Assembly (NCBI RefSeq): GCF_047948215.1
Contig: NC_134461.1
Coordinates: 83,352,103-83,416,102 of the forward strand
DNA length: 64,000 bases
DNA from: Lycorma delicatula
Taxonomy: Eukaryota; Arthropoda; Insecta; Hemiptera; Fulgoridae
Reading direction: 5' to 3'
The position numbers and the translations under genes were made by a program. Of this stretch, positions 35,701 through 50,700 are shown in pieces; positions within the stretch are counted from its first letter, which is position 1; each line of letters starts with the position of its first letter. Under the pieces are notes generated by a model that saw only the letters and a program-made list of their open reading frames with translations, did no database searches and was not told where the DNA came from.

Positions 35701-38700
35701 ATTAGAGCTAAAACGATTAACATTTTACTGAAAACTTGTAATTAGATGCCTAATTACATTGTGTAAAAACATTGACTGAAATACAGTTCAGAACAAAAGC
35801 AGATTGAACGAAATGTAGGCCTGCCCTAAACTTTCTGGCAACATTGTACTGGCTTAGCAATATAATAGTAGTTTAAATTGTTTTAAAAAATGTTAGTGCC
35901 GTTGTTAGATTAAATTTATGGTCATTTTGGTTGTTGAGTAGTATAGTGAAAACAAAAAAAAAACACTTTTTATATATACAATTTCCTAAGGCTTTCTGAA
36001 GTCTCCTATTAGCAACTATTCAGTTGTTTAATTCTTATTAGGAATGGCTTATATTTCTTACATGATTAATATTTTTATTCTGCTTATAACTTTTTTTTTT
36101 AGTTCGTTACGGCCTGTTATTTTGGAACCGTATGAACAATTGGATGATATTGATGGATATCCTGAGAAAAGCCTTCCTAAGAAAAACCCTGAATATTTTA
36201 AAGCCAGAGAAGTAAGTATCCTTATAATATTACTCATAATATTAATTTACAAGTATTCTTTAGATATCGCTGTAATACAGCTAACGTTAAAAAAATATTT
36301 ATATATTTATGTATTTGATTGGGTTTAATAACCCAAAAAATATCACATATATACAAATATCATATTGATATTACATATCAATAATGTAATATTTATAAAT
36401 TTCCATTTATATATTATACAAGTTAATGAATTCATCTAAGAAGTAAATTTGAAGGAAGATATTCTAATCTTAATGATACATGCATTTTAAAACTTTGTTT
36501 CAGTTTTTTTGTTTTTTTTTTCATTTAAAAAGTTATATGTAAATATTTGACAAAGTAACCAGATTTGTTTATCTTTGTGATTCATTAAACTTTAAAAGAT
36601 TTGTTGTGAAAAAACTTATTTCTGAAAATGTATTGTCTTAAAAGAATATATCATCATTAAGGTAAGAATTTCTTGATGTATGTAAATTGAAATATTTTCT
36701 ATTCCATGGTTGTGTTTGTTGACATTTTGTTTTTTTTGAGTAATCAGCCTTGTTTTATTTTGTCTTGTTGACTTAGTTGAGTTAACTTTATAACATTTAA
36801 GGATCTCTGGTTTTATGCATATGAACACTGTTTTATCATTTCTTGGAACTCTTCTGTTTGAGTTGATTTTATTTAATGGGATATGTTCTATGTCAGAATT
36901 TATCTTGTATTTACCACGCAGTATGAAATTGTAATAGCTATTAACGGGTCTGAAACTTTCTGTTAAATTTTTGGCAATAAGTCCCAACATTTGTGATTAA
37001 TCTGGTTGACATTTTCTCAATTTGGGATTATTAACATCATAGTGCTTAAAAAATTTGAGGCCAAGATTCATAAAAAGTGTAACAGCAATTTCATTTCTAA
37101 ACATTTTCATTTGTTATATGATTAATAGTGTTAAATTAGCCTTAAAGGTGGTAAAGTTTTGCATAAAAAAACCCTGTCAAAGTATAACTGAACTTGCTGT
37201 TAACTTAAGAAGGTCTTAAAAAAGAAGACATTTTTGGATAAAGCAGTAATTATTACTTCTGCATTGATAAGATGATTTCTTTTTTCTCTTTCTCAATGGA
37301 AAATAAAAAATCAGCTACAGAACTGTTATGTTTAGTAGTAAATCCAAAAAGTTTTTATGTCTACAGACTTTTTTAAAAATATATTTATATATATATATAT
37401 ATATAAAAATATGTACTTTTTTCCCAGCTTGGACCAAGATTTGCATCTGTTGGTGGTTTTGAATTTGAGTATGGTACACGCTGGAAACAGTTGCATGAGC
37501 TTTACAAACAGAAGGAAGAAGCTCTTTCTCGAGAAATGAAAATGGAAGAAGAAAAGTTAGAAGCTCAGATGGAGTATGCTCGTTATGAGCATGAAACTGA
37601 AATTCTTAGAGAACGTGAGTGTTTTTTTATGTGTAATTTTGCAGCAATAGAATGAAATATTAAATTTAAGTAAATACAATAAATAATTTGAAGTTCATTG
37701 ATGCTTATTAATCTAGTTCCAAATGGTTGTTTTACATATTAAAAAAAAAAGTAAAGTTGAAGTAAAATAACATTCAGAGTTTTGTTTATAAACTGATTCC
37801 TGCAGATCACTGAAGTTTAACAGCATTAAACTTTCTTGGGTTTTTTTTGTTACAGTTTCACTGCAAATGTTTACATTTATTTGTGTCTAATTACAGTAGT
37901 CAGTGCATTTGGAATCTAAGAAAAGTGCATATTAATTTAGTAACAGTAGATTAATATCCAGTTATAGTTACTTGCCCTTTTTGGTGAAAATTTTAAGTGT
38001 AGTGAAACATTTCATTTGTAAGTTGGGAGATTTAACCTCCAGACATACTGATTAATGGCAAACAGTACTCTATCAAATAATATCTACTTTGGTTGCAAAT
38101 CTAAATTTCAAATACTTAGCCCTTTGGTGTACTGCAGATATTAGATGTAAATGTTATTTTATGTAGATGTATATACTTTATTTGAAAGTCCTAAACAGTT
38201 AAAAAATGCGCCAAAAAAATTTGATTGTGTTGTCTCATATGTAATAGTGTTAAAAAAATTGTTTTACCATATTAAAAATATTTAATAGTAATTTTATAAT
38301 GTTTTTAATCAAAAATTTTTATTTTTTAATTTTATAATATTTAATAATAATAATTTTAAAGGTGTTAAAATACTGTACTGAGTTAGTAGTTAAAACTTTC
38401 TTTAAGAGAGAACTACACCTAACTGACAAATTTTTGTTTTCATACAGCTTGCTTTTGAATGCCTAGTCAGGCAATCTGAAATAAGACGTCACTTCCAAAA
38501 TTGATATAGCTGTCTTCAGAAATGAAAATGTTCTGGTCAATTAGTCCAGGAATGAAAATACTAGTAGTTGATTACCATCTGATTTATGTTACTAAATTAC
38601 AGAACTAAGACAGAGGGAGCTGGATCGTGAACGGCAGAAAAGAGAGTGGGAAATGAAGGAGAGACAAGCTGAGGAACAACGGCGTGCTGATGAAGATATG

Positions 38701-41700
38701 ATGCGTCGTCAGCAAGAGGAAATGCAATTGAGAATGCATCATCAAGAAGATGAACTGAGAAGACGGCAGCAGGAGAATTCATTATTTATGCAGGTATATA
38801 ATGTCATACTGTTTAGTCCACGTCCTAGATATAATCAAATCGGGTAGCTCATTTCAAATAGAAATTACTGCATAATTTATATAATTACCATTGTGTTAAA
38901 AATGATTGCTGTATATATGCATGGTCTTTGTTTCCTTGTATCATTTTTTGGCCTGTTCAACTGACACGTCTGTCATTCAGTTAAAAGACATTAAAAGATT
39001 GGATATATATTAGGTGGAGCAACTGCGGTTTTTTTTGCCAATTATTTCATTATCAACAAAAAAAATTTCATGAACTATTGTTACAGACAACAGTATAACA
39101 TAATTTGATATCATTTCCTTTTCTTTGTATTAATAAAAACTTTTTAGAATGTTCGTGTTAAAGTTTTATTACAATTAGCATCTCTTAATATATGCACCAT
39201 TTCAGCTTCTGTAAATTCATTTTTCTGGTAAGTTTTTTTTTCTATTGGCTAGTATTTACTTGATTCACACTGCATGGTTTTTGTTCTTCTTAGGTTAAGA
39301 TCTAGTATTATTGTGGATCTTTACATATGTAACTCAAATAATATTTTAATGATTTTCCTTCCTTTAGTAATTAAATATTACTCATTCAAGTTTTTTCGTC
39401 TTATTTGTAAATCTTCGTATTGTTTATACAAATATTTTTTCTGTTTATGGTATATATGTGTATTTAGTTGTACTGATGTGTATGTGTTATTACAGGAACA
39501 GGCATTAAGACAGTCTCAGGTCAGTGGCTCATATAATACTCCACCTGTACAGGATGGTGGACCTATTAGAGATTATGATGCGATGACAGCTGCTGCTGTT
39601 GCAGGTAACTATTTGTTACTCTTTCAGTCTAGAAATGATGCATGCTTTTATTTATTGATTGGTTTTATGAATCGTTTAGCTTTCTGATGATGAAAATTTA
39701 TTTTATTATGCTCTACAGAAATGTGAGCTATGATATATTTTCTTCATTCAGATGTAATAAATACTTTGAGCAAGATTTATAAATCTGTAAATACATATCT
39801 CAAATGCCAATTAGAAATTTCTGCACGATTCTGTTAATGTCATTTATCTAAAGATCCTAGTGATCATAAACTTAATCTAAATTTAATAGTTGTAAGTAGA
39901 GAATCATGATTATTGTTCTTATTGTCTAGCATTCTCCATTCAGTTGAACAGTATCAGTATGATATATTTCTTTGAAATAGAAAATCTGTTCACGAAAGAA
40001 ATAGATTCAGTCACTTTTAAAGCATTTTCAGTAAACGCACTTAACATTTGAATAATCTGCTGGTTTCAATTCCATCTGAAAGAAGAAAACATCACTGTGT
40101 AAACTCCTTTGTTGTAGACATCAAGATACTCATTGACATAATGCAGTAAGAGAGCTCAGTAGTAAACAATTTCCTTAAGAACGTTGTGCACACACCCACA
40201 CAAATTCATGATATTGCGGATAGTAACAGAAAATATGAGTTTCCCAGCCTCTGAGAAAAATGCTGAAACATTTTTTAGTAATGGACAAATGCTGTGCTGT
40301 TTATTTAAACAGTTGATTCTATACTTCTATTGTTTAGTTTGCTTTTTTTATTTAAAAAATTAATTGGTAGGTTATTTACCACAGTTGAATTTGCTTGAAG
40401 GTTTTTAAAAATAAATCTTCAAACATTCACCTTATATGTCATAAAAATGAACCCTAATTTCCAATAAATGAATGGATTAATTGTTCATTAATTTAATGTG
40501 CCCTAGGCAACAGCTTTGGATTTTATAAATATCTTTTTAGTTAATTGATTGTTATTCATTTAGAATTGCTTTAACATTATACAATTATATAGAATTCTGT
40601 TAATGTGTATATGTCATTGTTTTCCTTAAACAGTAAGTTACTGGTAAAGAACAAAATTGTTACTTAGAATTATAAATTAATGTACCTTATATGTTTAGTC
40701 TCATCATCATAATGGTTATAGGTTACCCAACACTGGTTCCAAATTTCTTCCCAAAATCACTTATTCTCAAGAACAAAAGGTACAGCATGCTTTCAGCCTA
40801 TTTTATCAGAAGTTGAGGAAAGTTTTTTTCTGTTGTCTTTGCCGTCAAATATACTGTTGCATATCAGCATTTTGTCAAGCCTATCAACATGCAGGTAATA
40901 TTCAGCCTCAAGTTTGATAACTTCATTGTGGTCATCACATGGTGTTGTGGATGTATGGAACGCTAAGAAAGCAATTCTGTTGCCTTTTGCACTTTATTGC
41001 TCTAAATGATTAGCCCAGTCATGAGAAAGATTGACAGTTAGTTCAAAACCAACAAATCAATGTATCTCGTTCTCTTTTAAAACATGTTGTACTCTTAAAA
41101 CCCAGTCAGGAAAAGTTAGGTAATTAGTTATGAAAAAATGTAGACAGATAGATCGTTAAGAAGACAACACAAAAATAAATGCTATAAATTTTCAATGCTG
41201 CTGGAAAAAATTGTAAAAAGTTTTTATATAAATTGAAAAGTTTTGTAATGTTGATGCTGGCCTGACATGTTTGATTATTCCTAAGAGGTGTTTAGGTTGC
41301 TTTGGTAATAAACAGTTGAAATTCTTAGAGCCTGAGAGCAGAATATGAAAATAATAGTTCTAATAGCAAGCAGTTTAGGCTAGTTACTTTCATATCTCGC
41401 TTTGTAGATGCTGAGAAAAGTGTAAAAAAATGACAAAATTATATATATTCTACAGAATCCCTCTAGAAATGGTCTTTTCCTATACTGAATTTCACTTAAT
41501 TTAACTGATGTCAAGAAACCATTACTGGGTTAGATTCATAGTCCTTCCCGCTGTTGCCTCAGAATTTATGTATATGATTGCCTGTTGCCCCAAATACTCT
41601 GCTAGGCAAGAGGAATGGTAAGGAAAAGAAAATCAACTTAACAAATAAATAATTTAATGTTATATGTGAAAATATTTAGTAATAATCGAATACACACACA

Positions 41701-44700
41701 CACACACGCACGCACAAAAGTATTTTCAATAAGGAATATTCAGTTCGAAACTGTGTGGAATGTACTTCAATTTTTAAAAATCTGACCCAATATTTAGAAG
41801 ATAATTATTTTTTAGATCTGTTTACCTATCTATTATATTTTAATATTTGTTTTTTTTTTCTTTACAGGAAGTGGTGCCATTCCACCGGTAATGTACCTCA
41901 AATGTTGATTATTTTACTTTAGAAAAGAACAGTAGTTTGTAAAGTTAGCATGGAGTTGAAATTGATTTATTAGTATTATTTAATGTAAGAAGTGGGTTTT
42001 TAAATTTTTAATTCATTTTATCATTAATCAGTCACTCAACATTGAAAATTTACTGTGGTATACTAATTGTATTCATGCATTTTTGGCCTTCATAATCTAT
42101 ATATCTCATTTTTTGCATTCGTAGTCTAAATGAAAAATTAATTACTGGAGAGTAAATGTATTTTAAGGTTATTTAAGCCTTCTTTTTATTACTACAGTTA
42201 TATAATTGTGCGTGTGATTTTAAGGATTTCGAAAACGGTTACTCGGGTTATATTCATGGACATAAGAGATTTGTTCTTTTTTTTGTTTTTTTTAATAGAT
42301 GTTTTATATTAACGTTCTGATTTGCAGTAATATACTCATGTTGTTTCTTTGTAGTAATGTGTTACTTAATACATAAATCTAGTTTATTAATGTCAGAAAC
42401 ATTTTCTTACAGATTTTAAATATCAGGTTGTATAGTTTAAAATCATTTATTACATTTTTTTAGGCTTTTGTTTGGAGAATTGTAAACAATATTATGTGCT
42501 TATCTAGTGGAACTTTGAATGAATCCTTTTTCTACAGCATTAGAACTTTTATGTTATAGTGAAAAAAATTGTTTCTGTTCTGAATTAAGGTTCATTATAA
42601 TGTATTGTTTAACTTAAAATTTATAGCGTAGCATCAGTACCATTTATTGAATAATTGAGTTCTCTTCTGACTGAAATAAAAAGTTGAATACTGAGGTAAT
42701 TTAATTATTTCTTGAATATTAAGATGTTGAAGTTGAACAGAACTTTAAACGTTTTTTTGATAAAGTGAGATCCTATAACAACTTAAATTTCAAAATCTAT
42801 TATTCAAGAAATAATTAAATTACCCATAGTATTCAACTTTTTATTTCATTCTGTTATTATGTGGACATTTGTCTTGAAATTGCATAATATTTAAACAAAT
42901 GAAACTGTTAGATCATATAATAACCAGCGTGACGATTATTACTTATTATTTCAGCTGCAGTGAAAAATTATTTTAAGAATTAACTAGCTTCAAATATACA
43001 GCAAGATAAAGTAAATTTATTTTCTTTCCTTTCATTTAAATTATGTTTTACTTTGTTCGTATAGAACTGGATTATTATGTTAGAATATGATAATAAGTTT
43101 ACATTAATTTTATAGTTGTGTTTTACATGGCATTCTATTTATTTTTCTTAAATCTCTTATTATTTATTTACTCATATTTATTTTTGATCGTTGATATGCT
43201 TCTAGAAGTTAAATTTCAATATTTATATTAAAGGAAGTTTTTGACTTGGGTTGTCAAAACAATGAGGAGTTCATCCAAAGTTGAGCAATTTTTTTTTTAT
43301 TTGAATACTTGATTTATATTACAGGTATATTTTCTTAATCTATAAATTTATTTTACTTTGTCTCTTATTCATTCAGTTAATGCTATTAAGTTCATGAATA
43401 GATAATGCATGTCCACTTAGTAAAAAAAGGGGTCATTTGTTATAACTAAAGACTGTCTGATAGATCATTAAATTAAGTATATTTTTATTACATTACATTT
43501 CTTCTAATTATTCTGAAAAGTATTTTCTGTCCTCTTTATGACTATTATTATTATTTGAGAAAATAATTTTAATTTTTATTCAATAATCTGGAAAACCAGT
43601 AAGGTTATGTAAAGCAAGAATTGATGGATATTTAATTTTTGTGAATTTAAAAATTAATTTACTGATGTTCAGACAGCAGGAGTGTTTATCACCTTTAATA
43701 AGATATTATAATGGATGATAGTAATCAGCAGATTTTTATATTTACAAAAGTGTAATATAGGAAGATCTTTTTATTACTCAAATATTAACCAGTGTTACTC
43801 TTAAAATATCAAAACAGATAAATAGGTTTTTTTTTGCTGTGGTGTTTGTTACTTAAAATGAAAACCGTTATATTTGAGTCAGATTTATCATTTTAATGTG
43901 CTCAATGAAATCTGTCTCTACCATTTGTACAAGAGAGGATAAAGCTGATTAAATCTCTTTACATTATAGGATTTTAGGTAGAAAAAGTTTTGCATATTTT
44001 TAAGTGTGAAATTGCCTCATTTGAAATTCTTAAAAGTTGAAACTATTTAATTCTCTGAAATCAGTTGTAACAAACAAAATATGATTATGAGAATCTTTAC
44101 TACAATAATAAACAATATGAGAGCTTAATAAATAGCTAATTGTTATAGCAAAATAGTTATTGCAGTGATGAAAATTTTTGATTCGCCTTTTATTCTTTGT
44201 TATTAAATTCTAAATTGGTCGCTCAACATATGCTTTGCAACTTGATCGGTTCATCTGTTTAATATGTTTGCGTGTGTATTAAAAGAATGGTGATCCGTGG
44301 TTTTATTTTACATTTAGTTAAGGTTTATTATTCTCTCAGACAATTTCTACTTAAGTTACGTCTGAAATACAAAGGTTTAATCTAAGGTTATTATTTAGAA
44401 AATAGTATTATTAATTAAAAATAGATCTGCATGACTCAACTCCATTCTATTTAATATATTATTTACATATTATTATAAAATTATTTTCATGGTTTGGTTT
44501 TAAATTAGCTATTATATTTTATTTGTTAGTTACAGTCAGAGCTTCATTCTCAGTTAAATCCGGTTTTGTTTTTAGTGGAAAGAAACTTGACTAACTTAAT
44601 ACTAGCATTAGGTTTATAATTATAATTTACTATTGCTAAATAAATTAAAAATGAAACCATATCGGTCTGCTGTGAATTAAAGAGCTAATGAATTAAAATT

Positions 44701-47700
44701 AATTTAAAGAGATCCAGTGATATGCAGTTGTATTCATATTTTATTAAATTGATAAATCTTAATTATTATAATAGAGTTTTTGTTATATTTTCTTTGAATA
44801 TGATCAGAACATTGTGGTAGTACTTGAGTTCGCCTGAGCCAAGTGCATAATTGTAAAAAAGATGCAGTTGAACGCTAATGCTACTCCTGTTTATGCCTGT
44901 ATATACAGTAAGTCTATATTGATCACCACAATTTACCATTATCTGATACGATTGATATCAATGTGAAAATGAGAGTGACATTGCTAGTACTGCCACAATG
45001 TTTTGGTCCTATTATAGTGTGTAATTTTCTTTTTTGGTTTAACAATTACCTATTGTCAGACAATTGTGACCAATCTTTTGTTATATCATTAACCTCAGTT
45101 TCTTTAATGGCATCAGTATTTAATTACTTAACTACCTTTTATGTCCAATTCCATTTATTCTGTTTTAATTTGCAAGATCAAATATGATAAAAATTTTCAG
45201 CGTCAGAGCAACATTAATTAGACTATAGATAAATATAAATATAAAAAAGATTGAATTCATTTAGAAATAAAGAAACTTAGTTGACTGTTCTAATTTACCT
45301 AATGTGCATAAAAGGGTTATTTAAGAATATCAAGATATTCAAACAAACTTTCTGTTTTTTGTTTCTAGAGCAGGTTTAATGATCACCGAATTATCTGTCA
45401 ATCAGTTTGTCTCATTTAATTTAATTTTATTTTAATCATCGAATCATCAAAAACATTGTGTTAAACTTTATAAGATTCTTGTGTATATTGAATATTAAGG
45501 TGTAAGGTATATTAGTTTTGGTAGTGAACTCTTATCAACAAAAGTTATAATCTTCCTGAAAAATATTTCAAACATCTGATTTGTTTATATATTTATTTTC
45601 TTGTTATAGTTAAATGTTTATTCCAGTTTGCTGTAATATGTAATGTTATTAAATTAAAAGTATTTAAATTGAATGCATGGGTGCAATATATCTGCAGTTA
45701 CGTGATAAAAAGAAATATTTGATTATATGTATGAATGCTTGATTAGTAATGTTTTGTTTGTAATAAACTAATATGTCGAGAAATATATATATATTTTTTT
45801 TTTATAAAATCATTTTATTTATCAGATATACATTTTTCTATAAAAAGAAGAAATGCATATGACCATACAAACTAGTTTTAGAGGTTAAGAGTTGGAATAA
45901 ATTTGCAGTTGAGTAATGTCTTACTGCTGTTATTTTTTTCAACTTCTCATCTCAGAACGTGTGCTCATCAATGTTTCTTACATTAGCCTTACTGATAGAG
46001 AGAAAATAAAAGGTTAAATTTTCTGTTTGTAAATAATTATTGAGAATAATTTTTTATTTAATATTTGTTACTTAATAATGTGTTCACATACTGTCAAAAA
46101 AGTCCTTTAATTGTCTACTATTTCTACATAAAAGAAAGTGGTATTACTTTTCTTTTCGATTAAAAATAAAAACCTGTTTATGCATCAGATTTATATCTTA
46201 GTAAAATGCAATTACTGTAGCCTAAATCACTGATGCACAACCTGCTGGTTGCATGTAAAATTTTTGCAGGTCACCTCACATTTTCAATGTATGATGGTGA
46301 AAATATGTGCACTTTGGAAAACTGCAAGTGACTTCTCTCAAACATGCAAATTTCAATAAGAAAGTTATGGCAAATAAAGAAAATAGCAAAATGTTTCGCT
46401 TTGACATTTCGCACTTCATTGCAACTTTGTCAATCGATCACAAACTGTGATTTTGTCAAAAAATGCTTAATTAACACATCTCAAAAACTATGAGATTATA
46501 TATAGAAAACATCTACAGCCCAAATGGTTATATTTATTCTTTGAGTCGCATCAGAATTTGAAATTTATGAAGAACTTATTTATTTACAACCGATAAATAG
46601 TCAAACAAGAGGTTCAGATTTATTACAAGGATTATTATTTTGCATAGAAAAACATAAATTTGATGTAACAAAACTTATGGTCTCTTGAGTACAATTGACA
46701 TGCGAGAGAGACTTCATGAGGTCTGTTCAAGTAAAATTGCAAGCTCAGTGGAATGAATTCTGGCTACTAGTCCTCCCACAGCATTAAATAACATACATGA
46801 GAATATGCTCAAGAAACCCCTTCCCAAGCAACAGATGAAAGTCATCATAGCTCGGCTAAGGATTGGACTTGCACCCATGCTCATCTATTTCGCTCTCCTC
46901 AGCAGATCTGTGAGGAATGCAAGGTCAAATGATCTGTGCACCACCTGTTCTTTAATTGCACAGTCTTTGAAACCATCTGACAAAACTTAGACCTGGATTC
47001 AGATGAAATTTCTACTAAACTGCCAAGAAGGTATAAAACATCTGTTGCGGTTCCTCTCCTGCAGTGGATTGAAGAATGCAATTTAGTGGTTTTTCTCTGA
47101 TTTATGTATTTAGTTTGTGTTTGTTATTTCTTGTCACTATTGTTCCTGTTTTTATTGCTTATTTTTATTATTTATGATGATGTAGTGTTTAGTCTGTAAT
47201 TGTTGATGCGATTATATAACAGCATTAAAAATAAAAAATAACGGGTATGGGTATAGTGGGTATGGATGGTGCACTTAGAATAAATAGATACAGAAAATGG
47301 AGTGGTGTCTTATTTAAAACACCTGAAAACAGAAATTTTTAGATGTAACTTAAAAAATATCGCTATGTAATTATCAGCAAAACCTATAGGAAAAAGATTG
47401 GGATTGGACACTATTGTTAAACTATAACAACTACAGTTAATTTTTTAAGATCACTGCCAATTTGTTTTTTTTAGAGGAAATTTATACAGAGTACAAAGAT
47501 ATTTTCTTGCCAGAATTTGCTGGCTGAGTCGTGGGAAAGTATTAAAACACTATTTTGATTTACTTGAAGACTAATCTTTAGTTACATTTTATAAAAAACA
47601 CTATGAGCTTTTTGAACATTCATAGTGGTTGTGTGATTTTTCATTTCTTAGTGATATAACAGGCTATATCAACAACGTAAATCTCTACCTACAAGGAAAG

Positions 47701-50700
47701 GTACTTTATAAGTGATGTGTTTTAGTGTTCAGCATTTCAAAGGAAGTTGTCTCTTACTTGCAATTAAAAAAAAAAAAATATTACTTGCCTTTTCCAAAGT
47801 TGCTAACAGGTGTTTTCACAACACAAATGTAGCACTCCTTATGCTAGCTATATTTAAAAAATTTATTTAATGAAAATTTCTAGATCTTGAATCTGAGAAT
47901 ACTATTTGTATACTATAATACTATTTGAATAGTATTTGTCTTCTACGTACAGCCTATCATATAACTACATATAAGTCATAGGGCTTTACACAGTTTTTGC
48001 ATTTACATGGCTTGATATGAGAGAAAAACATGTGTGCATTGCAGCAGAGCTCAAGTCAAAACTAAAGCGACGTTTTTCTGACTTGTTATTGATGGGTTTG
48101 TTCAGACAAGCTTGAATTCATTCCATGCATTAGTTCTTTTTCTTAACAGCTGATTTATCAGATTTTTTACTTTAATTTATTATAACGTTATAGTCAAGTG
48201 ATGTACACAATTCGTTCATAACTTGGGGTGCATTGTACTCTGTTCATTGCTGAACCAGTAGACAGCAGTAGTATTAGGTTACCTATCATGGTGAAAAGTG
48301 TTGAAAGGAAGAGCGTCTTCACTATTACAGTTAAATTAGAAAGGAGTTACGATGCAAACTTTAAATTGTGGTTATTTATGTGAAGCAAAACATACTGATA
48401 ATGTACAAGCTTCAAAAATGTTTGGCATTTCTGAATGCAATATTTGATGGTGCGAAAAGAAGAAGAAAAGCTTTGAAATGCTGGTGCAACATGAAAAGCA
48501 TTCAGAGAACCCAAAAATGGGAAATTTGATGCAATTAATAAGTGTTTTTTTTATGTGCTGGAGAAACGAAACTAAGGCTTGGCAGTAAGTCACTAAGTGA
48601 TACAAATGAAAGTGTTGGAGGTGGCTTGTGAGTTAAGTATTCCGGTAGCTCAATTTAAGGCAAGCTTGGGCTGCTGCAAACAAATGATGCGCCGTACTGG
48701 ACTGTGCTGGTGACGACCATACAATTCTTACTAAGCATTTACAGACAGATTATATGCAGATAAGTAGATCGCATAACAGCATTATTTAATTAAGCTGAGG
48801 AAAGAACATAATTATCATCTTGACCAGATGTCAAATGCTGACCATACACCAGTCTTTTTTGACGTGACATCAAATGTTACTGTAGACAAAAAGGGTGCGA
48901 CAACAGTATTGCTTAGACATAAGGGCAATGAAAAGTCACACATTTCAGTCATGTTAGCAATTAACCGCAGATATAAGAAAACTTCCACCTTATATCATAT
49001 TAAAGAGAAAGACACTGCCAACGCAACAATTGCCAGCTGAAGTTGTTTTCAGAGCCCATGAGAAGGGATGAACAACTGATGACAGATTGGATGAATGTGG
49101 TTTGGGGATGTCAACCAGATGCTTTACTACAGCAGAGGGGCATGCTAGTACTGGATTCATTTCGTGAGCACACAACAGAGAAGATAAAGAAACGGGTTGC
49201 TGAAATGAAGACTGATCTTGTTATGATCCCTGGGCGAATGTCTTCTCAACTTCAGGTCCTTGATGTTATCAAAGCCTTATAAGGATCATCTTTGGAAGGA
49301 ATACAATGCTTGGTTGCTTAACACGGCCCATGCATTGACTCAAGCAGGTAAGTTGAAAAAACCAAGCCTACAGCTATTGGTGAAATGGATAACCACAGCT
49401 TGGAGTGCCATCAAATGTAAAACAATCGTCAAAGGATTTAAGAAGTGTTGTTGTGTTCCTAATAAGATGAATGGTACTGAAGACGAACTGTGGAAAGACT
49501 AGCTCTGAATCTAGTTCCAGTAGTGAAGAAGATAAACTGTAAGAAGAGGAGGAGGTGGTTGATATGACTGGGAATGATACTAATTACATTTTACGTTAAG
49601 GTATGTTTATTATTTATTTATAGATGAAATTTCAATGGGTTTTGATTAAATATATGTGAAAACTGTGTTAATTGTGACTTTTTAATTTTTTCTATTAAAA
49701 CGCCCCTCAGAAATTATCTTATACCAGTCTTATATTGGGTTATCCTTATACCTGTCTTATATTCGAGCCAATATGATTGAAGTTTGAAGAAGGAAATTTA
49801 ACTTTTTATAGATGTCTTCTACTGGAATCTTATTATTGGTTAGGAAAACATGCTGCTATATATTCATGTTTATTTGGCAGTATTTGTGAGCAAATATTTG
49901 CTCCAATGAAATTAAACAAAGATTTTAATAGAAATCATCTTGCAGATGAAAATCTTACAACTAAATTCAATAAAAATTATACCGGATATAAACAATGTAG
50001 AGTTCTTATTGTTTCAGATTACATATAATTCTCATAATCATTAAAAAACAAATTTTAAATTTTAATTGTCACATTTGCTCTTTAAATATTTGTAATTATT
50101 ATTTATTGATTATATTATCTTGAATAATTTTGTGAAAATCAAATTATTCATTAACATTTATCACTGAGTTAATTAAAATTTAACATAAATAAAATTTTTG
50201 CAGGATTATCCTGCCTGCATTTTCAGTTTGTTTAAATTCTATAATTACACTAAAATCAGTTGTTTTTAGAAAAAAATGATTTTTCATTTAATGCTAATTT
50301 ATTTTTATTTACCTTTACATAAAAAGCCTCTTTAAGATTTTTTCTCCAGACTATCATGGCTTTTTGTGTCAGGGAATTTTAAAAGTGGCCCACAGTAGTG
50401 AAAAAGTTGTGCATCACTGGTCTAAATAATGTTTGGTAAGTTACAAGAGGTTATTTTTAAAGTAAACACTGTTTCAATGTAAAGAATTTATTCTGAAAAC
50501 TTTATAAATATTTTCTGTTTCTCTTAAACTATATACCTTATGCTACTTCTCTATATAATCGCCATATGAATTAAGACATTTATCGTAGCAATACACTAGC
50601 TTCAATATACCCTCGTCATATTCTTCTGCCGCCTGTCCATTTAGCCACTGATTAACAGCATTTAAAGTTTGTCTCCTGCGAATTGCTTACCACTTACTAA

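Larger units (their letters stand above)
46228..50419 (+). mobile_element. hAT transposon with 8-bp TSD, carrying nested insertions
   Basis: The left end CACTGATGCACAAC and right end GTTGTGCATCACTG are inverted repeats with one mismatch. They are flanked by GCCTAAAT (46220-46227) and GTCTAAAT (50420-50427), an 8-bp duplication with one mismatch, as hAT elements make. hAT transposase pieces lie at 46535-46690, 47465-47760 and 49768-50030, in order and on one strand. A non-LTR fragment and a pogo-like element fill the gaps between them. Confidence 0.8.

Noticed and set aside
39274..39495. Open frame continuing upstream of exon 9
   Set aside because: Intronic; a strong acceptor precedes 39496 and the upstream residues do not fit the family.
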